DNA from: Calothrix sp. NIES-4101
GTDB taxonomy: Bacteria; Cyanobacteriota; Cyanobacteriia; Cyanobacteriales; Nostocaceae
Length of the DNA stretch: 64,000 nucleotides
Reading direction: 5' to 3'
Assembly: GCA_004296455.1 (NCBI GenBank)
Contig: AP018280.1
Location: 4,712,001-4,776,000, forward strand
Below are positions 17,319 to 28,587 of this stretch, piece after piece; position 1 is the first letter of the stretch; the number at the start of each line of letters is the position of its first letter. The notes below the pieces were generated by a model. It did not search any database. It was not told the origin of the DNA and was given only the letters and a program-made list of their open reading frames with translations. The position numbers and the translations under genes are program-made.

Positions 17319-20300
17319 TTATTCGATTCCTTCAATCTTGTCTTCAACTTGCTGATATAATTCCCGCAAGCGATCGAGGTTTTCTTCACTGGTTTCCCAA
17401 TATCCTCTACCGTTTGCTTCTAACAAAGTTGTCACCATCTTTCTAAAGGAATGGGGATTGAGATTTAACAACCGTTCCTGCATTTCCTTATCTTCCATGA
17501 AGGTGCTATTCGCATCTTCGTATATCCAGTTGTCAACAGCACCGGATGTTGCACTCCAACCAACGGTATTAACTAAGCGCTTCGATAATTCCCGCACACC
17601 TTCGTAACCGTGGGATAACATTCCTTCGTACCATTTCGGGTTTAACAATTTGGTGCGGGAATCCAAACGAACGGTTTCCGAGAGCGATCGCACTTGGGCA
17701 TTGGCGGTGGTAGTATCTGCCATGTAGGATGCTGGCATTTTCCCATCTTCCCGCAGACTTGCAACCAATTTTGTCGGGTCGGAGTCGTAGTAGTGGGATA
17801 CGTCTGTTAAGGAAATCTCCGAAGAATCCAGGTTTTGGAATGTCACCTCGGCAGTTTTCAAGGTTTTCTCGAAGATTTCCCGCGAATTTTGCATCATTCC
17901 AGGATCATCGGCACTGAAGGCAAAGGATTTGCGTTTGAGGTACATTTCCTGTAATTCCCCTTCATTTTCCCAGGTGCTATTTTCTACCGCCAGGTTGATG
18001 TTGCTGGAGTAGGAGCCGGATGCGTTGGAGAAGACGCGGGTTGCTGCTTGACGCAGATTAATCCCCATTTCTTCCGCTTGCGCTAGTGCATGTTTGCGGA
18101 TAAAGTTCATTTCCAAGGGTTCTTCTGCTTCTGCTGCCATTTTCACAGCTTGGTCGAGCAGGTTCATTTGGTTGATGAACAGGTCGCGGAAGACTCCTGA
18201 ACAGTTAATGACTACGTCAATGCGGGGACGACCTAATTCGGAAAGAGGTATTAATTCTAACTTGTTAACACGACCCAAGGCATCGGGAACTGGTCGTACA
18301 CCAACCATCCACATAATTTGTGCCAGTGATTCCCCGTAGGTTTTGATGTTATCTGTACCCCAGAGTACGCAGGCGATGGTTTCCGGATAATTACCACCAT
18401 TTTCTGTCATGTTCCGCGCCAGCAAGCGATCGACGACGATTTTGGCTGATTGAACTGCGGCTTGGGTGGGGATTGATTGGGGATCGAGGGCGTGGATATT
18501 TTTACCTGTAGGTAATACATCCGGGTTACGGATAGGGTCGCCACCAGGCCCTGGTAGGATATATTCGCCTTCTAAGCCGCGCAATAATCCTGCAAGTTCT
18601 TTGTCCGCACAAACTTGTTCCAGACAAAATTCCAGGTACTCGAATAATTTCTTCAGGGAATCGGTATCAACGTTGGTGTAACCAGCTTTGTGTAAAGCTT
18701 CTACCCAAGGTTCTTTTTTACCCATGTTGAAGAAATTCAACTTGGAAATTAGGGAAACACGACCTTCGGAATCGGTTTGAGCTTTGACTAATGCAGTTAC
18801 AGCCGCGCGGATTGCCAAGGTCATATTTTGTAGGAGTTCTACATCCTGCAAAATACCTTTATCGCTGTTTTTGTAAATCTCTTCCAAGTCGCGGTAAATA
18901 CTATTGGCGATGATTCTGGGTAAACCGAGCAGTTCTTCTTCCTGACGGTCTAAGCTAGCAATATTTACCAAGGTAGCGATCGCTTCTTCGGCGGTGGGTG
19001 GTTTACCAATGACGTGCAAACCGCAGGGTAATAACCGCGATTCGATTTCCATCAATTTACGGTAAACAATACCGACGATATTATCCCGCTCCTCCTGGGA
19101 CATATCCTTTGCGTCGGTTTCTGGTAACTCGATGTCTTTATCAAGGTTAACCATCCGCGCTTTGTCCATGATGGTGTTCACAATGGGGATACCCCGACCA
19201 CCATCTTTGAGGGTTTGGTAGGAAGCAATTAATTCGCTGAGTTCCTTTAATCCTTTGTACAAACCAGCATTTTCTGCGGGAGGTGTCAAGTAGGAAATGA
19301 TTTCTGCATAACCGCGACGTTTGGCAATTGTCGCTTCGCTAGGGTTATTGGCGGCGTAGTAATAGAGATTGGGAATACTACCAATCAAGTTATCAGGGTA
19401 ACAATCACCCGACATCCCCATTTGCTTACCGGGCATAAATTCCAGGGAACCGTGGGTTCCGAAATGTAATACCGCATCTGCACCCCAGACCTTTTCTAGA
19501 TAGGTGTAGTATGCCGCAAAACCGTGGTGGGGACTAGCGGAGCGGGAGAATAACAACCGCATGGGGTCGCCTTCATAACCAAATGTCGGCTGTACACCAA
19601 TAAATACATTCCCAAAGTGCTTACCGTAAATTAGTAAATTCTGCCCATCGCTGTTGAGATGTCCGGGTGGTGGTCCCCAGTTTTCCTCTAAACGTTGGGA
19701 ATAGGTAGTTAATTCCTCATATTCAGGAACCGACATCCGGTAAGCAACATTTAATTCGGGACTATTGTATTGTGCTTGGGCATCGTGAATGACCTGTTCC
19801 ATCAATTCCTTAGCACTTTCTGGCAAATCCGGTAAATCGTAACCGTTTTGTTTGAGTGCCTTCAACACCTCGTAAATGGAACCGAATACATCTAAGTAAG
19901 CTGCTGTTCCCACATTGCCTTTATCGGGGGGGAAACTAAATACAGTGATGGCAACTTTTTTATTGAGTTTGGGTTTACGGCGCAAATTTGCCCATTTAAA
20001 TGCCCGTTGCGCGATCGCTTGGACTCGATCCTGTAATGCGATCGCTTTTCCAGTTGTGCCATCTCGACCCGACATAATTATCGGTTCAATCGCCCCATCT
20101 AATTCGGGAATAGCGATTTGTAAAGCTACCTGAATCGGGTGTAAACCTAAATCGCTATCCAACCACTCCTCAGTAGTTTGGAATACCAAAGGTAAGGCCA
20201 CCATATACGGACGATTCAAACGCTTCAGAGAGTCGATCGCCTTGGGATGGTCTTGTCGAGCAGGCCCACCCACCAAAGCAAAACCTGTCAAAGATACTAC

Positions 20301-21320
20301 CGCATCTATTTGTACTTGCTTAGTAGTCGGTTCGTAGAAATAGGCATCCACAGGCTTAGAAAAGTCCAAACCACCTGCAAACACCGGAATCACCCTTGCA
20401 CCTAATGATTCCAATTCTTGTACCATTGCCACATAGTGAGCATCATCTCCAGTGACAAGGTGAGTACGTTGCAATACTAAACCAACAGAAGTCGCTAAAG
20501 GGTCTTTTAAATCGTTTGATATATCTTTGCGGCTGTTATACCAGTTGAGATATTCCCGGACATCTTCAAACATCGAAGGTGCGAGAGGATGCCAGATACC
20601 CATGTCGGGATAGGTTACAGGTTCTTGGTATTCCAAAGGAGAGCCGATATTGCGTCTCTCGACATTGTTATTATTTTTATCAAATACATATTTATCAGCC
20701 AGCATCAACAGGAAATTCTCCAGGTTTTCTGGGGAACCACCTAACCAATACTGAAAACTCAGCATGAAATTACGTGCATCCTGAGCTTTTTCTACGGGCA
20801 GATACTTCAGCACATTGGGGAGAGTCCGCAACAACTTCAGCATCCCATCTTGGAAGCCAGCGCCGGATTTCTCCTTCCGCTTCTTCATAAACTGAGCGAT
20901 CGCACTTTTCGATTGTCCCAGTTGTGCGAGGGAAAAACTTCCCATCTTATTCAATCGCATGACTTCGGGCATCGATGGGAATACAACTGCCACATCCAAA
21001 TTATCCCGGATGGGTGTTACAGCCTCAACAACTTTTTGCGCTAAATCTTCAATAAAAATTAACGAGGCAATAAAAATATTTGCGGTTTCCAACTCCCGCT
21101 TAAACTCGTCATAATTTTCTTTGTCGCGAAGTTCTTCAATCAAATAGCCGCTAATCTCGATCGCCAGATTCGGATTATTTTGATTAATCTCCCGAACCGC
21201 TTGCGATAAAGCACTTTGATACTGCGACTCTAACACGACATAGACCACCTTGAGTAAATGCCGTCCCCGCAAATCGTCGGGTGCAATATGACGAATGGTG
21301 GACTTGACGTGAGTGAACAT
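17319..21320 (-). CDS. chlH: Magnesium chelatase subunit H
   Basis: 1333 residues, the usual length. It begins [14 protein letters not shown] and has the DUF3479 N-terminal domain. The long CobN/Mg-chelatase body shows [30 protein letters not shown]-like and [20 protein letters not shown] segments, and the C-terminal conserved [13 protein letters not shown]. ChlH binds protoporphyrin IX and, with ChlI and ChlD, inserts Mg2+ as the first committed step of chlorophyll synthesis. ChlI and ChlD are not in this window. The gene is transcribed divergently from an OmpR-type regulator across a 420-bp gap and ends at its own terminator. Confidence 0.97.
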   Translation of the reverse strand: MFTHVKSTIRHIAPDDLRGRHLLKVVYVVLESQYQSALSQAVREINQNNPNLAIEISGYLIEELRDKENYDEFKRELETANIFIASLIFIEDLAQKVVEAVTPIRDNLDVAVVFPSMPEVMRLNKMGSFSLAQLGQSKSAIAQFMKKRKEKSGAGFQDGMLKLLRTLPNVLKYLPVEKAQDARNFMLSFQYWLGGSPENLENFLLMLADKYVFDKNNNNVERRNIGSPLEYQEPVTYPDMGIWHPLAPSMFEDVREYLNWYNSRKDISNDLKDPLATSVGLVLQRTHLVTGDDAHYVAMVQELESLGARVIPVFAGGLDFSKPVDAYFYEPTTKQVQIDAVVSLTGFALVGGPARQDHPKAIDSLKRLNRPYMVALPLVFQTTEEWLDSDLGLHPIQVALQIAIPELDGAIEPIIMSGRDGTTGKAIALQDRVQAIAQRAFKWANLRRKPKLNKKVAITVFSFPPDKGNVGTAAYLDVFGSIYEVLKALKQNGYDLPDLPESAKELMEQVIHDAQAQYNSPELNVAYRMSVPEYEELTTYSQRLEENWGPPPGHLNSDGQNLLIYGKHFGNVFIGVQPTFGYEGDPMRLLFSRSASPHHGFAAYYTYLEKVWGADAVLHFGTHGSLEFMPGKQMGMSGDCYPDNLIGSIPNLYYYAANNPSEATIAKRRGYAEIISYLTPPAENAGLYKGLKELSELIASYQTLKDGGRGIPIVNTIMDKARMVNLDKDIELPETDAKDMSQEERDNIVGIVYRKLMEIESRLLPCGLHVIGKPPTAEEAIATLVNIASLDRQEEELLGLPRIIANSIYRDLEEIYKNSDKGILQDVELLQNMTLAIRAAVTALVKAQTDSEGRVSLISKLNFFNMGKKEPWVEALHKAGYTNVDTDSLKKLFEYLEFCLEQVCADKELAGLLRGLEGEYILPGPGGDPIRNPDVLPTGKNIHALDPQSIPTQAAVQSAKIVVDRLLARNMTENGGNYPETIACVLWGTDNIKTYGESLAQIMWMVGVRPVPDALGRVNKLELIPLSELGRPRIDVVINCSGVFRDLFINQMNLLDQAVKMAAEAEEPLEMNFIRKHALAQAEEMGINLRQAATRVFSNASGSYSSNINLAVENSTWENEGELQEMYLKRKSFAFSADDPGMMQNSREIFEKTLKTAEVTFQNLDSSEISLTDVSHYYDSDPTKLVASLREDGKMPASYMADTTTANAQVRSLSETVRLDSRTKLLNPKWYEGMLSHGYEGVRELSKRLVNTVGWSATSGAVDNWIYEDANSTFMEDKEMQERLLNLNPHSFRKMVTTLLEANGRGYWETSEENLDRLRELYQQVEDKIEGIE

Positions 21321-21740
21321 GCTAACGAAGCTCCTTAAATGCGTGTTCTCTTCTTTAAAGGGTCAGCTACATGTTTGGCAAGCGTAGGCAAACCTTACAT
21401 GTAATATATTTCGACAACTTGAGGTACTATGAAGTTTTTATCAGAAAAGTCCTTCATAAAGCCGCATTCGTCGTCTGTTTGACACAAAAAGATATAAAAA
21501 CGGAAATTTACTGTTACAAAAATTTAGATTATCAGAAAGCAATCACTCACACAAATATTAAATTTTATTTACATTTATTTATAACTATTTAGATATTAAT
21601 AATTTAATCAAAGATTATTTTATACGCCTAATCAGGTTTGTGTAGATTATGGAAGTTAGGGTTGCAGTTGTTTCGGAAGCTGATTAAAAAATTACTTTTG
21701 TCGTGGCGTTCAGGAAATTTAGGAGTTTAAATATATAAAC
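21321..21740. other. Divergent promoter region of chlH and a response regulator
   Basis: 420 bp between divergent starts, with no believable gene. An ACATGT-containing imperfect inverted repeat (about 21368-21402) lies about 60 bp upstream of the chlH start and could be an operator. An AGGAG lies at about 21721, 16 bp before the first ATG of the regulator, which slightly favours the internal ATG at 21750. Confidence 0.35.
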
Positions 21741-22424
21741 ATGAATAATATGACTGCACATATCCTTTTAGTTGAAGATGAAATTAAGTTAGCAAGATTT
21801 GTGGAATTGGAACTAAGTAGCGAAGGTTACAAGGTGAGTGTTGCCCATGACGGTATGACTGGTTTAACTTTAGCGCGGGAGTCATCACCAGATTTAGCTA
21901 TTTTGGATTGGATGTTACCAGGGTTAACAGGTTTAGAATTGTGCCGTCGTTTGCGTTCAACGGGCAATAAGATACCTGTAATTTTGTTGACAGCCAAAGA
22001 TGAAGTGAGCGATCGTGTAGCTGGTTTAGATGCCGGTGCTGATGATTATGTGGTGAAGCCCTTTAGTATCGAGGAATTATTAGCCAGAATTCGCGCCCAT
22101 TTGCGTCGTACTCAAGAAACAGATGAAGATTTATTACAGTTTGAAGATTTGACTCTAAATCGTCGTACTCGTGAAGTGTTTCGCGGTAAACGAGCGATCG
22201 ATTTAACAGCAAAAGAGTTTGATTTATTGGAGTATCTGCTTAGTCATCCTCGTCAGGTTTTTACGAGAGAACAAATTTTAGAAAAGGTTTGGGGTTATGA
22301 CTTTATGGGGGATTCTAATATTATCGAAGTTTATGTGCGTTATTTACGTTTGAAGTTGGAAGAAAATGATGAGAAGCGGTTGATATATACGATGCGTGGA
22401 GTGGGATATGCGTTAAGGGAGTAA
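21741..22424 (+). CDS. OmpR/PhoB-type response regulator
   Basis: 227 residues: receiver domain 1-120 and winged-helix domain 130-227. The phospho-acceptor is D56 (LAILDWMLP), with acidic pocket E12-D13, Thr in LLTAKDE and Lys in VVKPFS. The output domain ends DSNIIEVYVRYLRLKL...GVGYALRE. Many relatives start at the second Met (MTAHILLVEDE, 21750). The sequence resembles the NrrA/Rre37 group known to control carbon and glycogen metabolism under nitrogen stress, but that assignment is from memory of the family and is not proven. No kinase gene is adjacent. Divergent from chlH. Confidence 0.85.
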   Translation: MNNMTAHILLVEDEIKLARFVELELSSEGYKVSVAHDGMTGLTLARESSPDLAILDWMLPGLTGLELCRRLRSTGNKIPVILLTAKDEVSDRVAGLDAGADDYVVKPFSIEELLARIRAHLRRTQETDEDLLQFEDLTLNRRTREVFRGKRAIDLTAKEFDLLEYLLSHPRQVFTREQILEKVWGYDFMGDSNIIEVYVRYLRLKLEENDEKRLIYTMRGVGYALRE

Positions 22425-22439
22425 TTTTGTTGTTCACAA

Positions 22440-22486
22440 TTCACTTATATCCTCGAATTCTTTAAGAAATCAAGGGTATAAGTGAA
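22440..22486 (+). terminator. Hairpin after response regulator
   Basis: TTCACTTATA (22440-22449) is the exact inverse of TATAAGTGAA (22477-22486), 16 bp after the regulator stop. A T-rich run follows only loosely, so termination strength is uncertain. Confidence 0.5.
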
Positions 22487-22732
22487 TATTAAATATTGAA
22501 TTTTCTTGAGATTTATTCAGATTTGTTAGGTAAATTTGAAGCCTGAATTATGCAAGTTTTAGTATCACAATTTTGCTGATCAAGTTGTTGTACATATGCT
22601 TCTTGCCAACTCAAGGGAACTTCCAATAATGACAGTATTCGAGTCATCTCCTTCACTATTAGCCAGTTATTTATTAATCTCGGTAAATATTGGTATGCTT
22701 GAAGATATGAGTTGAATGCAAATTTATCAAAA

Positions 22733-23122
22733 TTACTTAACTTCGCTAGGTGCAAAAGCCGTAATTCTACCTTTTTTGACTGCAACTACGACATCGTAGG
22801 TTGCACAATAAGAAATCGTCACATTATTGGCTTTATTGTAGAGATTAACAACCATTCCGGCTCCACCAGGTTGGACGGCAAGTGGTTCTAAATCTCCAAA
22901 AAAGTAACGTCTGAGTTGATCGCCACTGCCAAACTGACCTTTACTTTTGATCAGCATATCAATTTTTTGTTGAGCTTTTAAGCCAGTTGCATCTTTCATT
23001 TCCTGTTTCATTTCTTGGGCTGATGCTTGAGTCAGTGAAGAATTAATGAGTTTAACTGGCGCATCCCAAATCGCTACCATACTAGCTAGGGTAATAGTTG
23101 CAAGCAGTGAATTAAATTTCAT
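22733..23122 (-). CDS. Secreted small protein of unknown function
   Basis: 129 residues with an N-terminal signal-like region (LLATITLASMVAIWDAP) and a possible Ala-x-Ala cleavage context near TQASAQ (about 32-37). The mature part has a charged helix (MKQEMKDATGLKAQQKIDMLI) and a beta-rich end with a single Cys (VTISYCATYDVVVAVKKGRITAF). Conserved-looking hypothetical; no family is recognised. It is monocistronic, convergent with the response regulator. Confidence 0.55.
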   Translation of the reverse strand: MKFNSLLATITLASMVAIWDAPVKLINSSLTQASAQEMKQEMKDATGLKAQQKIDMLIKSKGQFGSGDQLRRYFFGDLEPLAVQPGGAGMVVNLYNKANNVTISYCATYDVVVAVKKGRITAFAPSEVK

Positions 23123-23345
23123 TTTTTACTCCTGAATGTTTGGTTTGAATGTAGTGTTTGCATCATCTCGACTGTCCAAAGTATCACAGTCAGCCCTGAG
23201 AACTAGTTGAAACCAAACCAGGATTTTTCTGAATTTATCCCTAAAAAAACTCAATTTTTACTCAGCATTTTTTCAGATTTACCTCACCCTGACTTAATCA
23301 AGTCAGTTTAGCATCAAGAAAAAGTGTTTTCATGACAGGGGTTTT

Positions 23346-24410
23346 ATGGTTTCCAGATATAGCAGACGGAAGCGTCAAATCCACAACAAAATTCCAGGAC
23401 AAATTTATCTTTGGCTGGCTATTTTGATTTTTGGAGCATCTAGTGCAATAACTAGGAAACTGACAGAAATTGGTGCTCAAAATTTTATAGGCGATCGCAA
23501 TCCAATTTCTCTATGTAATGTATTATTTGTAGGTAATTTGTGTGCATTGATGGTTTTGATTATAATCTACTGGCGACAGTGGAATAGATTTATATTAAGA
23601 AAAATATCCAAGCAAACCTGGTTTAATCTGACAATAGTCGCTATTTTATCAGGTGCGATCGCACCTGGTTTAATTTTTCAAGCATTGGCATTAACGAATG
23701 TTAATAATGTTGTTTTGGTTGGACGTTTGGAGCCACCTTTAACATTAGCTTTATCAGTTTTGTTGTTGAAAGAAAGAGTCAGTTTTTGGTCAATTATAGG
23801 AGCATTAATTTCCTTTATTGGTGTTACTTTAACAATTATTCTGCAACCTCCAGGACAGGAGATGATGAATTTGCAAGGTTTTCATATTGGGATTGGGGAA
23901 GTATTGGCAGTGGTGGCAGCATTTGCTTTAGCAGTATCGACAATTATTGGCAAACAAAATCTTACTCAAATTCCTTTGGGAATTTATAGTGTTTTTCGTA
24001 CAGCTTTGGGAACCGTAATATTTTTCTTTATTGCTTTAATACTTTATGGTGGCGACCATTTTATGGATGCATTTTCACCTTTTTTGTGGCAGTGGATGTT
24101 AGTATATGGCGTGGTAATTGTGGTGCTAGGTCAGTCATTTTGGATTAAGGGTTTAAGAGCTTCCACTGTTTCTGTTGCTTCTCTAGTTGGCTCTTTTACT
24201 CCAATTGTAGGAATTTTAGCAGCTTATTTAGTTTTGGCTGAGGTGCCAACTCTAGCTCAGTATACTGGTGGTAGCTTAATTTTAGTTGGCATTTTCATCA
24301 GTCAAATTGGAATTAAACGTCAGACTTCTCATGTTTCTAAGTTTGCCAAGAAAAGTTCTACTGCAACCGAGCAAAAGTTAGAAAGTAACATGGGATTTAA
24401 GGGAATTTAA
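23346..24410 (+). CDS. EamA/DMT-superfamily permease
   Basis: 354 residues with about ten transmembrane helices in two EamA halves. The first runs from IYLWLAILIFGASSAITRKL to GALISFIGVTLTIIL. The second runs from IGIGEVLAVVAAFALAVSTIIG to GGSLILVGIFISQIGI. These drug/metabolite-type permeases export or exchange small organic molecules; the substrate cannot be told. Unlike many members, the first half has an insertion around GDRNPISLCNVLFVGN. Basic ends suggest both termini are cytoplasmic. Stand-alone gene. Confidence 0.82.
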   Translation: MVSRYSRRKRQIHNKIPGQIYLWLAILIFGASSAITRKLTEIGAQNFIGDRNPISLCNVLFVGNLCALMVLIIIYWRQWNRFILRKISKQTWFNLTIVAILSGAIAPGLIFQALALTNVNNVVLVGRLEPPLTLALSVLLLKERVSFWSIIGALISFIGVTLTIILQPPGQEMMNLQGFHIGIGEVLAVVAAFALAVSTIIGKQNLTQIPLGIYSVFRTALGTVIFFFIALILYGGDHFMDAFSPFLWQWMLVYGVVIVVLGQSFWIKGLRASTVSVASLVGSFTPIVGILAAYLVLAEVPTLAQYTGGSLILVGIFISQIGIKRQTSHVSKFAKKSSTATEQKLESNMGFKGI

Positions 24411-24502
24411 TATCAAAATATTATTAAGATTAATTTGAGAAAATATTAATTTTGGTTCTGAAAATATATAATTAATCAATCAAAATAAATAATTATTAGC
24501 AT

Positions 24503-24769
24503 CACAATTGTACCCAAGAAGCATCGGGCGATCACTCCGCACCATTAGGTAATTTAATACCAGTATTATCTATAATCTGACAAATTAAATAATTGTTGCG
24601 TAACTCTACCATTTCTGTTTCCTGTTTCCCCTCCAACTGGTGGCATAATGATTAACTGCTCTGTGGCGTTGCGCTCAAATCTGATATCGGGGTTAGAGCG
24701 ACATATTTGATAAAATTGCTCGTCTGTTAATTCAATAACTGATTTGAAATCAACTTTTAAGGCTTCCAT
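24503..24769 (-). pseudogene. Uma2-family (DUF820) nuclease-like gene remnant
   Basis: From the ATG at 24769 the frame encodes the typical Uma2 N-terminus: LTDEQFYQICRSNPDIRFERNA, then LIIMPPVGGETGNRN. It is cut by a stop at 24566. In another frame further on, DNTGIKLPNGAE-stop-SPDASWVQL can be read, which is the next conserved block of the family, now with a frameshift, an internal deletion and an in-frame stop. Uma2 genes are multicopy in cyanobacteria and often decay. Not functional. Confidence 0.75.
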
Positions 24770-24966
24770 CGGGCGAATTATCAGCCAAAAACAACCATTT
24801 TACGAACTTACTCGCTTTCAGAGGAGACGATTGTTGCTTTGGCTCAGAATAATTAATTAACAACCCAAAACGCTTGAAAATATATTAATTCAGAATTTTC
24901 TTTAACTTCTCATTAACTATAGAACCACTCAAAGGTAAAATATGACATTGTAATCAATGGCGGACT

Positions 24967-26262
24967 GTGATTGAGCGTTATACCTTGCCTGAGATGGGCA
25001 ATCTTTGGACAGATGCTTATAAGTTTAAAACCTGGCTGGATGTCGAAATAGCCGTTTGCGAAGCACAAGCAGATTTAGGCTATATTCCCAGTGATGCGGT
25101 TAGAGAAATCAAAGCGAAAGCGAATTTTGACCCCAAAAGGGTGCTAGAAATAGAGGCAGAAGTCCGCCACGATGTGATTGCTTTTTTAACAAATGTTAAT
25201 GAGTATGTCGGAGATGCGGGGCGTTATATCCACCTAGGAATGACGAGTTCCGACGTGCTGGATACGGCTTTGGCGCTGCAAATGGTATCTAGTTTGGATT
25301 TGATATTGCAGCGACTCGAAGATTTGATTGTGGTAATTCGCCAAAAAGCAGGCGAACATCGTTATACAGTAATGATTGGGCGATCGCATGGTATTCATGC
25401 TGAACCAATTACTTTTGGGTTTAAACTAGCTGGTTGGTTAGCGGAAGTATTGCGAAACAAAGAACGTTTGTTAAATGTTCGTAAAACAACTGCTGTTGGT
25501 AAAATTTCCGGTGCTGTGGGAACTTATGCCAATATCGAACCCCGTGTTGAAGCATTAGCTTGTGAAAAATTGGGACTCAAACCTGATACTGCCTCAACAC
25601 AGGTAATTTCCAGAGATATACATGCTGAGTATGTTCAACAATTGGCATTACTAGCTGCTTCCCTGGAACGTTTTGCTGTCGAAATTCGTAACTTGCAAAA
25701 AACCGATGTCCTCGAAGTTGAAGAATATTTCTCTAAAGGACAAAAAGGTTCCTCGGCAATGCCCCACAAACGGAACCCAATTCGTTCTGAACGATTGACG
25801 GGGATGGCACGGATGATTCGCAGCTATGCAGTCGCAGCCGTGGAAAATGTCGCCCTCTGGCATGAACGGGATATCTCCCATAGTTCAGTCGAACGGGTGA
25901 TGTTACCGGATGCTTGCATTTTGACTCATTTTATGATTTTTGAAAGCATTGATTTGATTCAGAATTTATTGGTTTATCCCGATAATATGGCGCGAAATAT
26001 GAACTGCTATGGAGGAGTTGTTTTCAGCCAAAGGGTAATGTTAACACTGGTTGAAAAAGGAATGCGTCGAGAAGATGCCTATAGGATTGTGCAGGAAAAC
26101 GCCCATACCGCTTGGAATAAAATCGATGGTAACTTCCGCGATTTAATTACTCATGATGCGCGGGTCAAAGAACAATTGTCATCCACCGAAATTGATGCTT
26201 GCTTTAACCCACAGCATCATCTTCAGCATTTGGATGAAGTGTATCAACGATTGGGGATTTAA
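24967..26262 (+). CDS. purB: Adenylosuccinate lyase
   Basis: 431 residues, full family length, from a GTG start at 24967: the usual IERYTLPEMGNLW follows directly, and an out-of-frame ATG ten bases earlier is not used. The fumarase/aspartase superfamily signature SSAMPHKRNP lies at about 261-270, with GRSHGIHAEPITFG upstream (catalytic His). The enzyme releases fumarate from SAICAR and adenylosuccinate in purine synthesis. It is preceded by the Uma2 remnant and followed at a distance by DUF4126. Confidence 0.96.
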   Translation: MIERYTLPEMGNLWTDAYKFKTWLDVEIAVCEAQADLGYIPSDAVREIKAKANFDPKRVLEIEAEVRHDVIAFLTNVNEYVGDAGRYIHLGMTSSDVLDTALALQMVSSLDLILQRLEDLIVVIRQKAGEHRYTVMIGRSHGIHAEPITFGFKLAGWLAEVLRNKERLLNVRKTTAVGKISGAVGTYANIEPRVEALACEKLGLKPDTASTQVISRDIHAEYVQQLALLAASLERFAVEIRNLQKTDVLEVEEYFSKGQKGSSAMPHKRNPIRSERLTGMARMIRSYAVAAVENVALWHERDISHSSVERVMLPDACILTHFMIFESIDLIQNLLVYPDNMARNMNCYGGVVFSQRVMLTLVEKGMRREDAYRIVQENAHTAWNKIDGNFRDLITHDARVKEQLSSTEIDACFNPQHHLQHLDEVYQRLGI

Positions 26263-26501
26263 GGAATAGGCAAAGGAGAGGGGGAGAGAGGGAAAGAAGG
26301 AAGATTTTCTTCTATATTTCTATCTCTTTGTCCCCGTATCCTCACTCGCTTTTTCTCAAAAATTGGTATACAAAGGGCTTAGTGGTGTGCATCATTGTCA
26401 ATCTTTTTGAAGTATTTTAATTTTCTGTATAAAAATATTGTCAAAGTGGGTAAGTTGAGAGAAACACCCCTAACTCAATAATCTAAGCGATCGCAGCCAC
26501 T

Positions 26502-27056
26502 ATGATTGAAGTTCTAGCCGCACTTTCTGCTTCTGCGGCAGCAGGTATAAGAATAGCCTTACCACTATTATTTATGGGATTGCTGCAAGGAAATGTTCTT
26601 TGGTCACAAGTTCCGATTTTATCTGGTGTTTCTTCTCCTTTTTTGCTGGGCTTGCTAACTGCTTTGTCTCTAATTGAAGTATTTGCCTCCAAAAAGTTAA
26701 TTGGGCAAAGGGTGTTACAGGTAGTTCAATTAGTTTGCAGTCCGGTGGTTGGAGCAATTATGGGTTTAGCTTTTATTAATCCCGCAACAACTAATCCTGT
26801 GTGGCTATTGGCTTTGGTTAGCGGGGGTTTGGCTTTTATTCTCAAACTTGTACAAGTTGGTTGGTTTTTCCGTTTGCAGGGTTTGCCATTGTGGGCTGTT
26901 TTTATTCAAGATTTTTTGTGTGTTGTGTTGGTGATTTTTGCCTTTGATGCGCCTTGGCAGGGTGGTTTAATCGCTTTATTACTACTTTGGTGGGCTATTC
27001 GTAGCGGTAAGGTTTGGTATGATTGGTATCGGCAAGGAAGCAAACAAGGGATTTGA
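26502..27056 (+). CDS. DUF4126 membrane protein
   Basis: 184 residues with about five to six transmembrane helices, starting MIEVLAALSASAAAGIRIALPLL. That matches the DUF4126 start, in which a small-residue-rich helix is followed by an Arg. Pro-Leu-Trp and Gly-rich turns separate the later helices, and the C-terminus is short and basic. Function of the family is unknown; members sit in the cytoplasmic or thylakoid membrane. Stand-alone gene. Confidence 0.75.
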   Translation: MIEVLAALSASAAAGIRIALPLLFMGLLQGNVLWSQVPILSGVSSPFLLGLLTALSLIEVFASKKLIGQRVLQVVQLVCSPVVGAIMGLAFINPATTNPVWLLALVSGGLAFILKLVQVGWFFRLQGLPLWAVFIQDFLCVVLVIFAFDAPWQGGLIALLLLWWAIRSGKVWYDWYRQGSKQGI

Positions 27057-27318
27057 GATTTTTAATTTTGAGTTTATAGGTCAAGATCATGTCCAGTTAA
27101 ATACTTATAATTAAGACTGATACAGAGACTTAGAGACGCGGAGAGGCGGAGAAATTTTAATCGTAAGTATTAGAGAGATATGGTATCAATCTCTTCAAAA
27201 AGGAAATTTTAATTGTATCGGTTGCTTACTGGCAACAAACAAGGCAGGTAAGATACCCGCCCCCAAAAATATTATTGGATTATTTGTGAATTGTGCTTTT
27301 CTCAAAAACTACATTGCT

Positions 27319-28485
27319 CTAATGCAATAAACCCACCGCATGTAATAATCCATGCCCGGTGAACAACTCAAAAACTAAAGCAATAAACCCTAGCATAGCG
27401 ATTCTTCCATTCCAGACTTCTGCACTGGTGGTAATACCCCATTCCCAACTTTCAGGAGGGTACATTTTCACCTTTTTTTTCATCTGCGTGACTTGCGATA
27501 ACTCCAACGGCGGAGATTTGATGGCATCAAGTGCTAAATCCGCTAAGGCACGAATAAAAACGGGGTGGGTATTTAATGCTGGAACCCGACGGAAATTATG
27601 TATACCTGCTTCTTCTGCTAGTTCGCGGTATTCAATATCGATTTCTTCTAATGTCTCAATGTGTTCGGAGACAAAACTAATGGGAACAACAACTAAATCT
27701 TGTATACCTTGTTCCCCTAATTCGACGATCGCATCTTCAGTATAGGGTCGTAACCATTCTACTGGGCCAACACGACTTTGGTAAGCTAAAGTATAAGCGT
27801 TGGGACGGTTGAGGGTACGCATGATTAATTCCGTACATTCCTCAATTTCCTGCTGGTAGGGATCGCCTGCTTCCTCTACGTAACTTTTCGGGACACCATG
27901 AGCGCTGAAAAATACATGTCCTTGTTCGGGATTTTCCAGTTGGTCAAGTTCCTGAGCGATTAACTCTGCCATTGCTTGCAGATATCCAGGTTGTTTGTAC
28001 CAGGAGGAAATAACGGTATATTTTTGTGCTTGTAATTTGGGGTCAGTTTTCCATATTTGTTCCAGCAAGCGGAAGCTAGAACCACTAGTGCTGATGGAAA
28101 ATTGGGGGTACAGAGGCAGAATTACTAATTCGTCAACTTGATCTTGAGTCAAACGCGCGATCGCTTCTTCTGTGTAAGGATGCCAATAGCGCATTCCTAT
28201 ATATATTTCTGCATCTTCGCCCATAGCTTGCAATTGTTCCTTCAATGCTTGCCCTTGAGCTTCTGTTATTCTTCGTAACGGAGAACCACCACCAATTTTC
28301 TTATAATTTTCTTGCGATCGCTTCGTTCGCCGCGTCGCAATAAACCATGCTAAGGGCTTTTGCAACCAAGGAAATGGTAGGCGAATAATCTCTGGATCAG
28401 AAAATAAGTTGTAAAGAAATGGCCCGACATCTTCTAATTTATCGGGGCCACCGAGATTGAGTAATAATACGCCTACACGACCCAT
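27319..28485 (-). CDS. hemH: Ferrochelatase with C-terminal chlorophyll-binding (CAB) helix
   Basis: 388 residues from the ATG at 28485 ([14 protein letters not shown]); the frame extends upstream, but family similarity begins there. The catalytic region is visible as [20 protein letters not shown] (His-Gly-Val-Pro, Glu), plus [17 protein letters not shown]. It inserts Fe2+ into protoporphyrin IX. The last ~45 residues, after a Pro-rich linker, form a CAB-like helix ([22 protein letters not shown]). This is the extension typical of cyanobacterial and plastid type II ferrochelatases, thought to tune activity in response to chlorophyll. Divergent from the methyltransferase gene, with about 100 bp between. 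Confidence 0.95.
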   Translation of the reverse strand: MGRVGVLLLNLGGPDKLEDVGPFLYNLFSDPEIIRLPFPWLQKPLAWFIATRRTKRSQENYKKIGGGSPLRRITEAQGQALKEQLQAMGEDAEIYIGMRYWHPYTEEAIARLTQDQVDELVILPLYPQFSISTSGSSFRLLEQIWKTDPKLQAQKYTVISSWYKQPGYLQAMAELIAQELDQLENPEQGHVFFSAHGVPKSYVEEAGDPYQQEIEECTELIMRTLNRPNAYTLAYQSRVGPVEWLRPYTEDAIVELGEQGIQDLVVVPISFVSEHIETLEEIDIEYRELAEEAGIHNFRRVPALNTHPVFIRALADLALDAIKSPPLELSQVTQMKKKVKMYPPESWEWGITTSAEVWNGRIAMLGFIALVFELFTGHGLLHAVGLLH

Positions 28486-28587
28486 AGCAATTCTTTTCCC
28501 CCAATCTTTTTTCAGGTTTTTCACTAATGTTAACAATATATCTTGATTAAATATATAAGTTATAAGTTCTTCATAGGGAACCAAGCT

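Noticed and set aside
22513-22785. 90-codon minus-strand frame downstream of the secreted small protein
   Set aside because: Overlaps the end of the better-supported gene at 22733-23122 by 53 nt, with no ribosome site and no family features.
28486-28587. N-terminal extensions of hemH and of the divergent methyltransferase
   Set aside because: Both frames are open here, but family similarity starts at MGRVGV (28485) and ATILRD (28588). The gap is the shared promoter region.
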